Both the position numbers and the translations under genes were made by a program. The notes under the pieces were generated by a model. It worked only from the letters and a program-made list of their open reading frames with translations. It ran no database searches and had not been told where the DNA came from. DNA of 64,000 nucleotides, from NCBI GenBank assembly GCA_015143295.1, contig CM026552.1, positions 62,180,944 to 62,244,943 on the forward strand, written 5' to 3'. Of the stretch, positions 55,001-64,000 are shown piece by piece. Numbering within the stretch: position 1 is the stretch's first letter; each line of letters opens with the position of its first letter. Origin of the DNA: Tetracentron sinense (taxonomy: Eukaryota; Streptophyta; Magnoliopsida; Trochodendrales; Trochodendraceae).

Positions 55001-55389
55001 GAGGCGAGCAATGTCCCTCTCTCTTAATCCTCGGAAGGGAAAAGGCTTACCCCCTTCCTGCTTGAAATTCACCATCTTTTCAAAACACGCAACATGCCCG
55101 TGATGGCTTGCCAACCAATCCATACCAAGAATGACGTCAAAGTCTAAATCTTGGAAACCCAGGACGATAAGGTCGGCTAACAATTCATTCTCCCCCACTT
55201 GAACCACACTATCCCTGAATACCTTATCCGTATCAACCGACTTGCCGAGTGGAGTTGCAATGGTCAACTCCCGTTCCAACGGAGTAGCCTCAGTCGAAAA
55301 GCCCTTTGCAAAACTTGGGGAGACAAAAGAGTGAGTGGATCCTGTGTCTATCAACACTCGAGCGAGACATTCGTTCACTAATAAAGCGC
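52058..55389 (-). CDS. pol: Tekay pol polyprotein (protease, RT, RNase H, integrase, chromodomain)
   Basis: The frame is open for about 1110 codons. Numbering from GTG at 55378: protease DTG at 11-13; RT about 205-365 with FIDD (Asp 331 and 332); RNase H with Asp478, Glu515 and Asp540; integrase zinc finger His692, His699, Cys729, Cys732; DDE core Asp762, Asp823, Glu859; chromodomain about 1056-1106 ([23 protein letters not shown]). All catalytic residues are present. There is no ATG at the start: the frame opens after a TAG at 55406-55408 and the protease needs upstream residues. Splicing of an intron (55390-55522) would join it in frame to gag. The polyprotein would be cut by its own protease in virus-like particles, with integrase steered to chromatin by the chromodomain. 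Confidence 0.95.
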
Positions 55390-55522
55390 CTGTGCGATTA
55401 AGTAACTAATATAAGTAGATTTCAAATAATAACAAGCATCATACATAGGTAACCCTCAGTATAACTAATCGCATAACAAACCACAAAATTTTATACAACT
55501 TAAAATCAAAATTCTCGCGTAC
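55390..55522 (-). other. Candidate 133-nt intron between gag and pol
   Basis: On the minus strand CAAG|GTACGCGAG is the donor and TTAATCGCACAG|GC the acceptor. The interval is U-rich and contains stops in both the gag and the pol frame. The intron is in phase 1, and removal joins gag codon Gln to Gly-Ala-Leu-Leu-Val at the front of protease, giving a junction like that of uninterrupted relatives. Frameshifting is the alternative. No transcript evidence is available here. Confidence 0.55.
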
Positions 55523-56759
55523 CTTGCACGACATCGTCGGATGCACGTGCGTCTCTTTCCGATAGAGCAAAAACTCTACCCTGAGTGGCTGGGCGAGGAG
55601 GCCGGGCAGACTGTGAGGCCCTCGAAGCCTGAGAAGAGCTAGGCTGAGATGTCTGCCTAATCGGGGGCCTGCTCCCCGAAGACTGAGCTGGCATTAGACG
55701 TCGGGGACAATCCCGAATCATGTGGCCCTGGTCGCCACAATGAAAACAGCCTCCTGTAGCCTTCCGACATTCCCCTGCTGGATGCCTCCTTCCACAAAGG
55801 GTGCAGACATCATGTGAATAAGTGGGAGGAGTATAACCCGTAGCCTGAGTCACTGCGGGGCGAGGAGCATACGAGGTAGCCGGGCGAAAAGCCGGTGGAG
55901 AAAAAGGGCGGGGGGCCTGTGGTGCCGAGTACCTCCTCTGTGACTGAGCCAGCCCGGCGGACTGATAAGACATAGTCCTAGCTCTCTTCTCCCCTGAACT
56001 ACTAGACTGTCCCTTCTCTATTCCTCTTCTCTTAAAGAACTCTTCGGAATTAGACTCGGCCAACAATGCTTTGTCCACAACTTCTGAATATGTCTCATGT
56101 CGGAATATTGAGACACGATCCTTGAGGTAGGCCTTCAACCCCCTCTCGAATTTCCGGGCCTTCATAGCCTCGGTAGCTATCATGTGTGGAGCAAATCGAG
56201 ATAGCTCTGAGAACTTGGCTTCGTAAGCCGCTACAGACATATTACCTTGCTCCAAGGTAATAAATTCAATTTCTTTCTTTTCTTTCATCCCAACCGGAAA
56301 GTATTTCTTGTAGAAAACGTCCAAGAATTCTCCCCATGTCCATTCTTGGCCTTGCCGGGTCAACTCTCGGGTCCGAAGTGCAGACTTCCACCAATGGTCG
56401 GCCTCGCCTTCAAGCATAAAGGCAGCCCATGTGACCCTCTCTACTTCCGTAGGTGCCAAAACCGAGAATATCTTCTCAAGTTGCCGAATCCAACCCTCGG
56501 CAATAAGTGGATCAATGCTTCCACAAAAAGTTGGAGGCCTCATCCTCCGGAAAGCTTCTATCCCGGCTTGGGCTCGATTAGGAGGAGCCGGTATAAGTGC
56601 CGCATTAGGCGGGGTGGCCGGTTGCCTTGCCGCCAACATAGCCAAGGTCTCGGCTATGGATGCGAATGCTTGGGCAAAGTCGGGTTGATCATCACCCGAT
56701 GGAGCATCACCTCCATTACCCCTCGTGTTGTACCCGCGACCCCGAGTATTGCGTCTCAT
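55506..56759 (-). CDS. gag: Tekay Gag (417 residues unspliced)
   Basis: The start is the ATG at 56759 (MRRNTRGRGYNTRGNGG); codons further upstream in frame are not ATG. The retrotransposon Gag core spans about residues 75-240 (EADHWWKSALR at 119-129). A Pro/Ser-rich linker and two cysteine motifs follow, CTLCGRRHPAGEC at 319-331 and CFHCGDQGHMIRDC at 338-351. The last three codons (REF) would be intron sequence if the proposed splice occurs, so spliced RNA would give Gag-Pol and unspliced RNA Gag. It forms the particle and binds element RNA. It is intact, unlike the copy at 1070-2353. Confidence 0.95.
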   Translation of the reverse strand: MRRNTRGRGYNTRGNGGDAPSGDDQPDFAQAFASIAETLAMLAARQPATPPNAALIPAPPNRAQAGIEAFRRMRPPTFCGSIDPLIAEGWIRQLEKIFSVLAPTEVERVTWAAFMLEGEADHWWKSALRTRELTRQGQEWTWGEFLDVFYKKYFPVGMKEKKEIEFITLEQGNMSVAAYEAKFSELSRFAPHMIATEAMKARKFERGLKAYLKDRVSIFRHETYSEVVDKALLAESNSEEFFKRRGIEKGQSSSSGEKRARTMSYQSAGLAQSQRRYSAPQAPRPFSPPAFRPATSYAPRPAVTQATGYTPPTYSHDVCTLCGRRHPAGECRKATGGCFHCGDQGHMIRDCPRRLMPAQSSGSRPPIRQTSQPSSSQASRASQSARPPRPATQGRVFALSERDARASDDVVQGTREF

Positions 56760-57070
56760 GATTTCTCCTGAGAACGACAATACAACATGAGTCTAACTTG
56801 GATACGCATTTAGCACAATTTCGCAATTCACTTAATACATATTCATCAAGCACATTTAATAAGTACAACACAAATAATGTACACATGGTATATAACACAA
56901 TAGCATAACATACAATCCGTGTTCCTAGCGTAGGACTCTATGTTCGGTTGAAGTTCAACCCATTTTGACTAAGACTAACTTGTTAGTCTACACTTGGAAT
57001 ACAACTCTCTAAGGTGATTCTAATACCTTGTTCAATCATCTAAGTGACCCTATGGACTCTAATGCCTAGA
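56760..57070 (-). other. Leader of the intact element between primer site and gag
   Basis: There are about 310 bases with no ORF of note and no tandem repeat. They include CCTAGCGTAGGACTC, also seen in modified form in element A near 2512-2530 (CCTAGCGAAGCTACG). Confidence 0.7.
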
Positions 57071-57082
57071 GCTCTGATACCA
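57071..57082 (-). other. Primer binding site of the intact element
   Basis: TGGTATCAGAGC on the minus strand lies four bases after the 5' LTR and is complementary to initiator tRNA-Met. Confidence 0.93.
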
Positions 57083-57365
57083 CTTCTGTCACACCCCAAA
57101 ATACCCCCTAGGAGTTAAGGGATACTTTAGAGGTGACTACGTGTACCTGTCAAACCATCCTGTAATGCAAGAGGCTAAACATAACATAATACAATGATAA
57201 TCAGAGCGCGGAATTAAACATAAGTGCGAAAGCATAAGCCAACTTTTTCTTTTCTTCTATTACTCCATATAGTATTCCAAGTTAACATATACTAAATACA
57301 ATCAAAGTAAAGGTGGACATGCCCACCTATCAAAATACAAAAAGGAACTTTCTAACACTGTCCTC

Positions 57366-57506
57366 TCAACAGTAGTCGAGGTATGGCCACACATCCAAGT
57401 CCCCATCCTCTTGAGACTGCCATGGGGTAGGTGGCTCCCTCTCCTCTACATACTCCTCCTCGACCCAAGGCTCGGGGTCGAGGACATCCACAGTACCTGC
57501 CGACAT
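57366..57506 (-). CDS. Conserved LTR small ORF, 46 residues (5' LTR copy)
   Basis: It is identical to 49756-49896. In this LTR the ORF would lie in the 5' leader of the genomic RNA, upstream of the primer site and about 0.6 kb upstream of the gag start, so ribosomes scanning from the cap could meet it first. Confidence 0.55.
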   Translation of the reverse strand: MSAGTVDVLDPEPWVEEEYVEEREPPTPWQSQEDGDLDVWPYLDYC

Positions 57507-57515
57507 AAAAGTACG

Positions 57516-57536
57516 GCTGAGCATGGAATACTCAGC
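57516..57536 (-). promoter_or_regulatory. Conserved LTR hairpin (5' LTR copy)
   Basis: It is identical to 49906-49926. Confidence 0.6.
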
Positions 57537-57782
57537 GAGTACAAACTACTAGCTAACCATAACAATAGCGAAAGCATAACAACAGTGAGCAATACAAGAT
57601 ATTAATTTAAAGCAATAGTGAAAGCATAAGATACATAGCCATATCTTGACATGCGTGTATGAATGCAAAAACCTCGGTAAAACTCATGTCTCGGAAACCC
57701 TTTTCGTGTCTCGGTCAAATCATGTATGTGTGTCGTGTCTTGTCTTGTATTTCATGTCTTGATTTGTTCTTGACTTGTATAC

Positions 57783-58196
57783 TTGTGAGCCAGAGGCTAG
57801 CACCCTTCCTTGGGCTACCAACCTCCTTGTCATGTTCTCTCTTGCATTTCACTTGTGAGCCAGAGGCTAGCACCCTTCCTGGGGCTACCAACCTCCTTGT
57901 CATGTTCTTATTCCGTTTCTCTTGTGAGCCAGAGGCTAGCACCCTTCCTGGGGCTACCAACCTCCTTGTCATGTTCTTGTTCCATTTCTCTTGTGAGCCA
58001 GAGGCTAGCACCCTTCCTGGGGCTACCAACCTCCTTGTCATGTTCTTGATTCATTTCACTTGTGAGCCAGAGGCTAGCACCCTTCCTGGGGCTACCAACC
58101 TCCTTGTCCTGTTCTTGATTCATTTCTCTTGTGAGCCAGAGGCTAGCACCCTTCCTTGGGCTACCAACCTCCTTGTCATGTTCTTGATTCATCATA
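57783..58196. repeat. 69-bp tandem array, six copies (5' LTR)
   Basis: It is identical to the array at 50173-50586. Confidence 0.92.
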
Positions 58197-59160
58197 TACA
58201 AATACAATCTTGGAAAACCCGGTTTCATGCATGCATGCGTGCTTGTGTGCTTGTCAATGGTGGTAATCATGATGACATACTTAAAAGGGGCGGATCACAT
58301 GACTATGGCATTTCAATCCTTAACATAGTGGTATGAAAATTTAGGCAACATATAGCACATTTGAGCAATTTATCATTTCTAAGAACATTTACACAATTTC
58401 TATTTCCATTTTCTTCATTAATTCCATTTATCCCTTGTTTAGTCATTTTATCAAACACCCGGTGGGCCACATTTCTTAGTCCTTCCATTTCCCTTATTTA
58501 GTGCGTATTTTTCATCAAGACATCAAGGTACATTTGTTATTTGTAAAGTGCCCATCTTCCATTTTCCATTTCACACATCACACAACATCCATACGGCATC
58601 CAATCGCCTCAATCGACATCCCATCCACACATCCATACCTTTTTCTTATCTTGTTTATATTTAGTGGAGATGATACATTTTATAAGGAAGTAAACATACT
58701 ACCAAGAGTCACATTTCACAATAGAAAATCTAGACTATTGCTAAAGAAAGTTAGTAGAGTGTACTAACCTTGAATCAAGGCTTGATCCTTAGTAGAAACC
58801 TTGATTGAAGCTCCAACTTGCAAGAAGAAAGATCCTTGCTTGAAGAAGGCTTAGTGTGGGGAAAACAACCTTGAAGTTGCCGTAGAAAACGCTGCCCTAC
58901 CTTGGAGAAGGAGTCCCACACGAACTTGAGGTTGGATTTTCGAAATCCAAGCTTTTAGGGATGCTCTTGGGGTGCTTAAACCATTGATCTTACTCTCAAA
59001 TGGAAAGGGGGTTTTGGAACCCTAGTTTCTTCTCCCTCTCTCTCAAATATCCCTAAGTGTTGTAAGTGAGGCCTCAAAGGGTCGAGCAAACCCTTATGGG
59101 TAAGGGTTTAACACCCAAAAGACGAAAAAGCCCTTAATGAAAATTCTGAAAAACACGAAG

Positions 59161-59345
59161 ACCGAGCGATCGGTGGTTATGACCGATCGATCGGTTGCCT
59201 ACCGAGCGATCGGTGTTTATGACCGATCGACCGGTCAAAAACTCACTCTCTGGAAAATTTCCCCATACAAAATTTCTGACCGTGCGATAGCTACCGATCG
59301 ATCGGTTATGGACCGATCGATCGCTGACTGGACCGAGCGATCGGT
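59161..59345. repeat. GATCGATCGG palindrome cassette (5' LTR)
   Basis: It is identical to 51551-51735. It lies in the sense 5' part of the LTR, that is, on the promoter side. Confidence 0.75.
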
Positions 59346-61914
59346 CTTCTGTATGTCTGGACTGTTTTGACCATATCTTTTGACTCGCTCGTCGGATTTT
59401 GACGATTCAACTTGCGTTGGGTTCGTCTTTCGAAAACGAACATTTCTAACGTTTCAGAATTTCCGATTTCTCCCTTATTTATTAATTTGACTACAAAAAC
59501 GGCCAATTAGCTACGAAGGTGCCATTCATTAAAGATGAAAAAGTCCGGGGTGCTACAAAAACCCTTTCATTTTGTAGTTGGATCCTCTAAGCTTACTGTA
59601 AGCACATAAATTTACTGCCTTTCCTCCCCTCTCAACTCTAAGTGTCGAGACAAGGTCCGAGAGTAGAGGAATAACGCTAAATTTATTCTCAGAGTCGCCA
59701 CCTACTTAGGGGAAGTAGGATCCCGAGATAAAATCCAAAATAAGGGGTCTACGGTCCAGAGTAGTCTAGGTAAGAGATCCATTTAGGTTCTGGGGAAGGG
59801 GTTAGGCACCCCAGGACCTCCATCCACTGATGGTAACCTATTCATTAGGTCTAAGCCAAACATTTAAAATCCCTAAAAATTTCCTAAACAATTATTAATT
59901 TTGCTAATCAAACACTAATCAATATGGGGTGTAAAAATTTTATCTTTGGTTGGGGTCGAACCCTGGTTTGGGCTGCCTACTTATCCGGTTAGTCGGAATC
60001 AGACCCTAATAGTAGTTCGGGGCGGTGACTGTTTTTATACTCGTTTCGGAGTGTGGTCACTTCCAACTCGTGCTTGAGTTGGGGGAAGCGGGGTTGAGAT
60101 TTATGAATCTCACTCTGGGATTTGGTTGCGTAGCTAGTTGCTCATGGGGGAGCTCTAGGGGGCGTTCATTTATTAGGGTAAGTCCTTTTTGAATTTTGTG
60201 GGTTTTTTGAATGTTTTTGTTGTTTTGTATTTTTTGATTTTTTTTTGTATTGTTTTTAACTAACGGGGTAGGCAAGTTGTTTAGGGTTGAATATCCACCT
60301 AAGTGCCCAAGGTAGGCAAAAATGAAAAATAAGCTACGGCCTACTCTTATAATTGCACATACACACAAGAATAAAATTACCAATAAATTACAAGAGGACG
60401 ACCAAATTAAGAATCAAACTTGCTGGGCTTAAACCAATTGGGCCTATAGGTTTAGGCCTAATGACCTTCACCTTCTCAAAAAATCTACAGTGGCCTAAAG
60501 TTTTTATTTATTAAATTAATACAGATTACAAGGAAGCTAATAATTAACAGTTAATCAGAAATTAAACTAAAGGCCGGTGCAATATTACTGTTCCAAGGCC
60601 CCTTAACCCATGATGGAAATTGGTCAAACCGGCTTTGGCCCAGTAATAGAACCCGACATTATAACAAAGATCCAATGAATCAAACACGATTAAAATTAAT
60701 TAAGGGGGCTACAGATCATATACCAAAGACACACACAGGGGGCCACTAGTGCCCTGGTCTTGGACAAAACTCTTGGATTCAAAGTTTTTGAACAAGACCA
60801 GACTAATGGGAATTAGTCTTAAATTGATCAAACCAAAATCGAGCAATCTAAAAAATATATATCAGTCCTCTTTCCCTCTTCGGATTTTAAACTAAGTACG
60901 GGAACAAAGGGTATTGGCCATACTCTGATTCTTGGTTTTGATCAAATCAAGATTCCCCCCATCTCACCAGATTTGAAAGAGAACAATCTTCTCCAAACTC
61001 TAAGCCAAACACAAAGAGAAAGGGATCTTGATCAATGCTAGGGATCAAAAATAAAGCTCATCAAATTATAGATCCGACCAAGATTAAATAAACCCAACTC
61101 CGATTAAAACAAACTCAGGCTTATTTAGGGTCTTGGCCGGAACCTAGATCTGGTTATGGATGACCTCTTCTCTCTTTGCGGCTCTAACAAACATACAAAG
61201 AAAAGGAATCCGACCACTGTCGAATTCCAAAACACCATAAATTAATAAACAAATAATGAATATAAAAAGGAGAAGAAGAAACATACCTGATCGTGATGAG
61301 GCAAGAAGGAAGAAGATCGATGGGGGAGATAGAAAACTAGCGATGAAGTCGCCGGATCATATCTGGCCTGAGGGAGGACTGATGGTGAGAGATTGGAATG
61401 TTGGCTATGATTGGAGCTTTAGCAATGCAGGTGGATCTGCTACTGCAAGATCTGGCCGGAGAAAGATCCGAGATAAAATCGGCCATATCGAAGATCGGAT
61501 CTAAACGGTGATGAAGCTCGCAGGAATTGCTGTTGTTCGAAGAAGATCCTGATTAAGGAAGATGAAATGCTGGCCGGAACTGAAATCGAAGCTCGTCGGA
61601 TTGCTGTAGTCGGAGGTGGCATCGGATATGAGTTGGACGGACTGGACTGGTGGTGGTAAACTGCTGGAGTTCATCGGAACTTAATGGCGCCGGAGCTGGA
61701 TCGAACTCACCTGAAGTGCTACAGTCGAGACGGATGGTGACCAGAAGTGTGGTGGTGATCGAAATCAATGGAGGTGGCTGCTCAAGTGTGGCTGAAGGCT
61801 ACTGATTTCTAAAATGGAGGAGCGAGGGAAAAGGATTAGGAAAGAAAAACTCACAAGATTGCTTGCAGCTGACAGAAAATGGATCCCCCTCCGATTTTAA
61901 CCCTTTCTCCTGGC

Positions 61915-61922
61915 TTAAATAG
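61915..61922 (-). promoter_or_regulatory. TATA-like box of the solo Tat LTR
   Basis: CTATTTAA on the minus strand lies about 275 bp from the LTR start, with CACCCTCACC upstream. Confidence 0.45.
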
Positions 61923-62086
61923 GTGAGGGTGAATAGGGTTAGATTAGGACATGAGTTTGGGCCTTAACTTTTAGGTAATGGGCTTTAAGGTCTTGGGCAG
62001 AATATTTTGGGAGCATGGGCCTAGAATTTGATGGGCTTTATACACAGGTAATAGAATATGGATTTTTATCCCCTTCTTCACACACA

Positions 62087-62105
62087 CTCTCTCTCTCTCT
62101 CTCTC
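62087..62105. repeat. (CT)n microsatellite
   Basis: About nine CT units occur near the start of the Tat LTR. Confidence 0.9.
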
Positions 62106-62201
62106 AAGCTCACAAAACAAAATAAATTAAATTAAGATAAATTAATTAAAAAATAAAATAGTGGGGTTTTAGGGGTGTAAAAATGGGGTGTTCACACTTA
62201 C

Positions 62202-64000
62202 GATCGAGGGATGGTTATCCTCGATGTTGGGGCCCAAAGTTCTGTAGAAACGTATTAGTTGTAGACCGAGGGATGGTTATCTTTGATAAACTCGACTGGT
62301 CTTTCCCACTTGCACCAATCGTCCATTTCATGTATATTCTATATTGGGGAGTTGCATATACGGTCAAGTGCTCATCAACCTTATAGTCAAAACTCTTGCA
62401 TACACCAGCTGCATACACAAGCATAATCATGTAGACCATAGGTCTTTGTTTGAGCATAAACCAAGAGCTACCCATCAGAAGGAACAACCTTATCCCTATT
62501 TTGCTCTCGGTTTAAGCCGCTCCCTCATTTATATTTAGATTTAGGGATATCTTTATCCCTATACCTAACCTATTTTGGAGCTTATGTGAGTCTTATCTAA
62601 TGGGCTAGGGACAAACTGGGCTAGGGACAAACTGTCGACCCACATTCAAATGGGTAGTACGGACTACCCCTTAGTCAGTCTTATCTTAATCTATTTGGGC
62701 TCTGGTTCCCTATAACCCAGATAAATGAAATAGATTCATATCCACTCACCCCAATGGGTTACACATGTTGAGTTAGTTTACCCTGGAGTATACTAATTCT
62801 TTCAATTCTATTTATTCAAATCTTAATTCTTATCATCATTCATTATTCAAGTTTACATTTAAACTTAGGTTTTTTTTAGTCAAAATTCATTTTGATTAAT
62901 ATCATTCCGTACCATCACCATCCATCTTCTGAGTTTATATCTAACTCAAGTTTTTTTAATCAAATTCATTTTGATTAATATCCAATCCGTATCATCACCA
63001 TTTCTCTTCTCAGTTTACATCTAACTCATGTATTTTAATCAAATTTATTTTGATTAATATCCAATCCTTTTGTCCATTTCATCATCCCTATTCATCATCT
63101 AAGTTTCCATCTAACTCGGGTTTTTTTTTTCCAAACTCATTTCGATTAATTCACACTCAATTCATATCATCACCATTCATTATTTGAGTTTACATTACAC
63201 TCAGGTATTGTCTTTTTTCAAAATTTTTTTTGATTAATTTGCATTCAATTTATTGGATTTTATCATCCTCATTCAAATTTATTTCAAAATTTCATCCATA
63301 TTTGTTTCTACCAAGATTCAAATTCATTTGTTGGTATCATCATCCTTCATCATTTTTGTCTGAGTTTAACTCAGTCATTTCTTTCAAAATTCAAAGACAT
63401 TCAATTTCATTCTTTCCCAAATCAAGATTTAATTCATCATGTGTATATCTTGATCACATCATAAATTGGGTCTAGTTAAGTCTGGTCCATCTACATGCCA
63501 TATCATATAGGCAACTGCTCCTTCAAATTTGGGTAATCCTATCAAGCCGCAGGAATCCCCCCGGCTATGAACTAATGATGCTAGCAACTATTCCTAGACA
63601 ATAAAGATGTTGTATGCCCTAGATCAGTAGATCATAGATCCCAAGGGCATATCACAGTCGCTTGATTTTGTTACCCCTTATTGAAAGACACTGATAGGAC
63701 CTAGTCCAGGAGTATAACATTCATGTAGTCCATATCTTCATTAGTGTATAACAATAGAGCCCAATCATCATCTCTTGCATCATCTCTGTTGCATGACTAT
63801 TGTCATTTTCAATATATCCATGCTGCGCATTTTGCCTCAATGTCATCATAGCTTAAGCAAACAACATCATGCACATATCATCATGTCATTTGTTGGTCCC
63901 ATTGATTCACTCTATGTTCTCAACCTTTGCCCTTACTCAAGGAGTAGATTAAAAAGCAGTCACGCAAAGAAGTGGAGCGTTATGAAGCATCAAATGATCA
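62202..64000 (+). other. Tat-type leader sequence
   Basis: The first 200 bases match 31745-31970 (ACCAATCGTCCATTT, GCATATACGG). The rest is T-rich without a coding region. It is the continuation of the element whose LTR ends at 49239, interrupted by the Tekay element and the solo LTR. It runs off the window. Confidence 0.6.
62845..63250. repeat. Five-copy, roughly 84-bp degenerate tandem repeat
   Basis: The marker GAGTTTACATCTAACTCA recurs near 62847, 62931, 63012, 63102 and 63187. Each unit also has TTTTTTAATCAAATTCATTTTGATTAAT, which can fold on itself, and CATCACCAT. ORFs here are artefacts. Confidence 0.75.

Larger units (their letters stand above)
49477..59557 (-). mobile_element. Intact, very young Tekay chromovirus (10,081 bp)
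   Basis: On the minus strand the order is 5' LTR 57087-59557, primer site, leader, gag, pol, polypurine tract and 3' LTR 49477-51947. Target duplication AAAAC flanks it at 49472-49476 and 59558-59562. Both LTRs are 2471 bp. The one difference noticed is G at 51838 versus A at 59448 on the plus strand. Lineage follows from the integrase chromodomain, the TTTCGAGGACGAAATTT block before the polypurine tract and RT/integrase sequence. All required parts appear present, so it may be capable of moving if gag and pol are joined as proposed. Confidence 0.97.
57087..59557 (-). repeat. 5' LTR of the intact Tekay element
   Basis: It has the same length and content as 49477-51947: 69-bp array at 57783-58196, GATCGATCGG cassette at 59161-59345, hairpin at 57516-57536 and small ORF at 57366-57506. 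It carries the active promoter in sense, if any. Confidence 0.97.
59597..62196 (-). mobile_element. Solo Tat-type LTR (2600 bp)
   Basis: On the minus strand it starts TGTGAACACCCCATTTTTACACCCCTAAAA and ends TTATGTGCTTACA. Target duplication CTTAC lies at 59592-59596 and 62197-62201. A TATA-like CTATTTAA is on the minus strand at 61915-61922. The interior (GGTGGCGACTCTGAG, GGGGTGCCTAACCCC) is typical of Tat LTRs. No ORF is believable; the GGAG-rich stretch at 61256-61770 is leader-type sequence. Confidence 0.88.

Noticed and set aside
61256-61504. 82-codon plus-strand ORF with RRRRNIPDRDEARRKK
   Set aside because: It is antisense to the transcribed leader of the solo Tat LTR, with purine-rich composition and no homologous features.
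1-64000. CRISPR arrays, rRNA or tRNA genes and operons
   Set aside because: The regular repeats are LTR tandem arrays without unique spacers of constant length. No cloverleaf or rRNA sequence was recognised, and the window is plant nuclear DNA.

Overview
This is plant nuclear DNA with no host gene that I can support. The evidence is Ty3/gypsy elements with plant primer sites and a chromodomain integrase, Ty1/copia LTRs, a plant L1-type LINE with a C-terminal RNase H domain, and Tat/Ogre-type LTRs, all nested in AT-rich sequence. The species cannot be named from these data.

Layout. 1-7506: tail of a Tekay-type LTR, a pol-less Tekay derivative on the minus strand (344-6505) with a broken gag, and a fragment of another Tekay LTR. 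7507-21299: non-coding copia-like sequence and a copia 5' LTR with its primer site. That LTR is split by a LINE (13178-21023), and the LINE is split by a solo LTR (13464-15944). 21300-28304: decayed Tekay pol followed by an unusual 4.5-kb LTR holding about eleven 175-bp repeats. 28305-29510: a MITE-like foldback and unassigned sequence. 29511-32643: Tat LTR, primer site, leader and the start of gag. 32644-41108: pieces of copia LTRs interrupted by two solo Tekay LTRs. 41109-49471: a second Tat LTR and leader, interrupted by a solo Tekay LTR that itself carries a second solo LTR and a LINE fragment. 49477-59557: a complete, very young Tekay element on the minus strand. 59597-64000: a solo Tat LTR inside Tat leader sequence.

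The intact element has 2471-bp LTRs that differ at one noticed base, a 5-bp target duplication, an initiator-tRNA-Met primer site, a polypurine tract, gag, and pol with protease, RT, RNase H, integrase and chromodomain. Gag and pol are in different frames, but an in-frame 133-nt GT-AG intron can be drawn between them. Five solo Tekay LTRs or LTR scars and one Tat solo LTR have exact 5-bp target duplications, so the nesting order can be read directly.

The most interesting signal is inside the Tekay LTRs. LTRs of very different sequence share, near the 3' end of the sense strand, a conserved hairpin (GCTGAG-N9-CTCAGC) followed by a small ORF that begins ATG-TCG-GCA-GGT (MSAG). The ORF encodes an acidic 39-51 residue peptide with the core PWVEEEYVEE. 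Differences between subfamilies in that core are mostly synonymous, which suggests selection on the peptide. The same LTRs also have two fixed positions where unrelated arrays of short repeats have been exchanged between subfamilies: GATCGATC palindromes, TACGATCGTTCGTA palindromes or GTTGTGCTGTGAATAGTGCC repeats at one, and 35-70 bp tandem repeats at the other.
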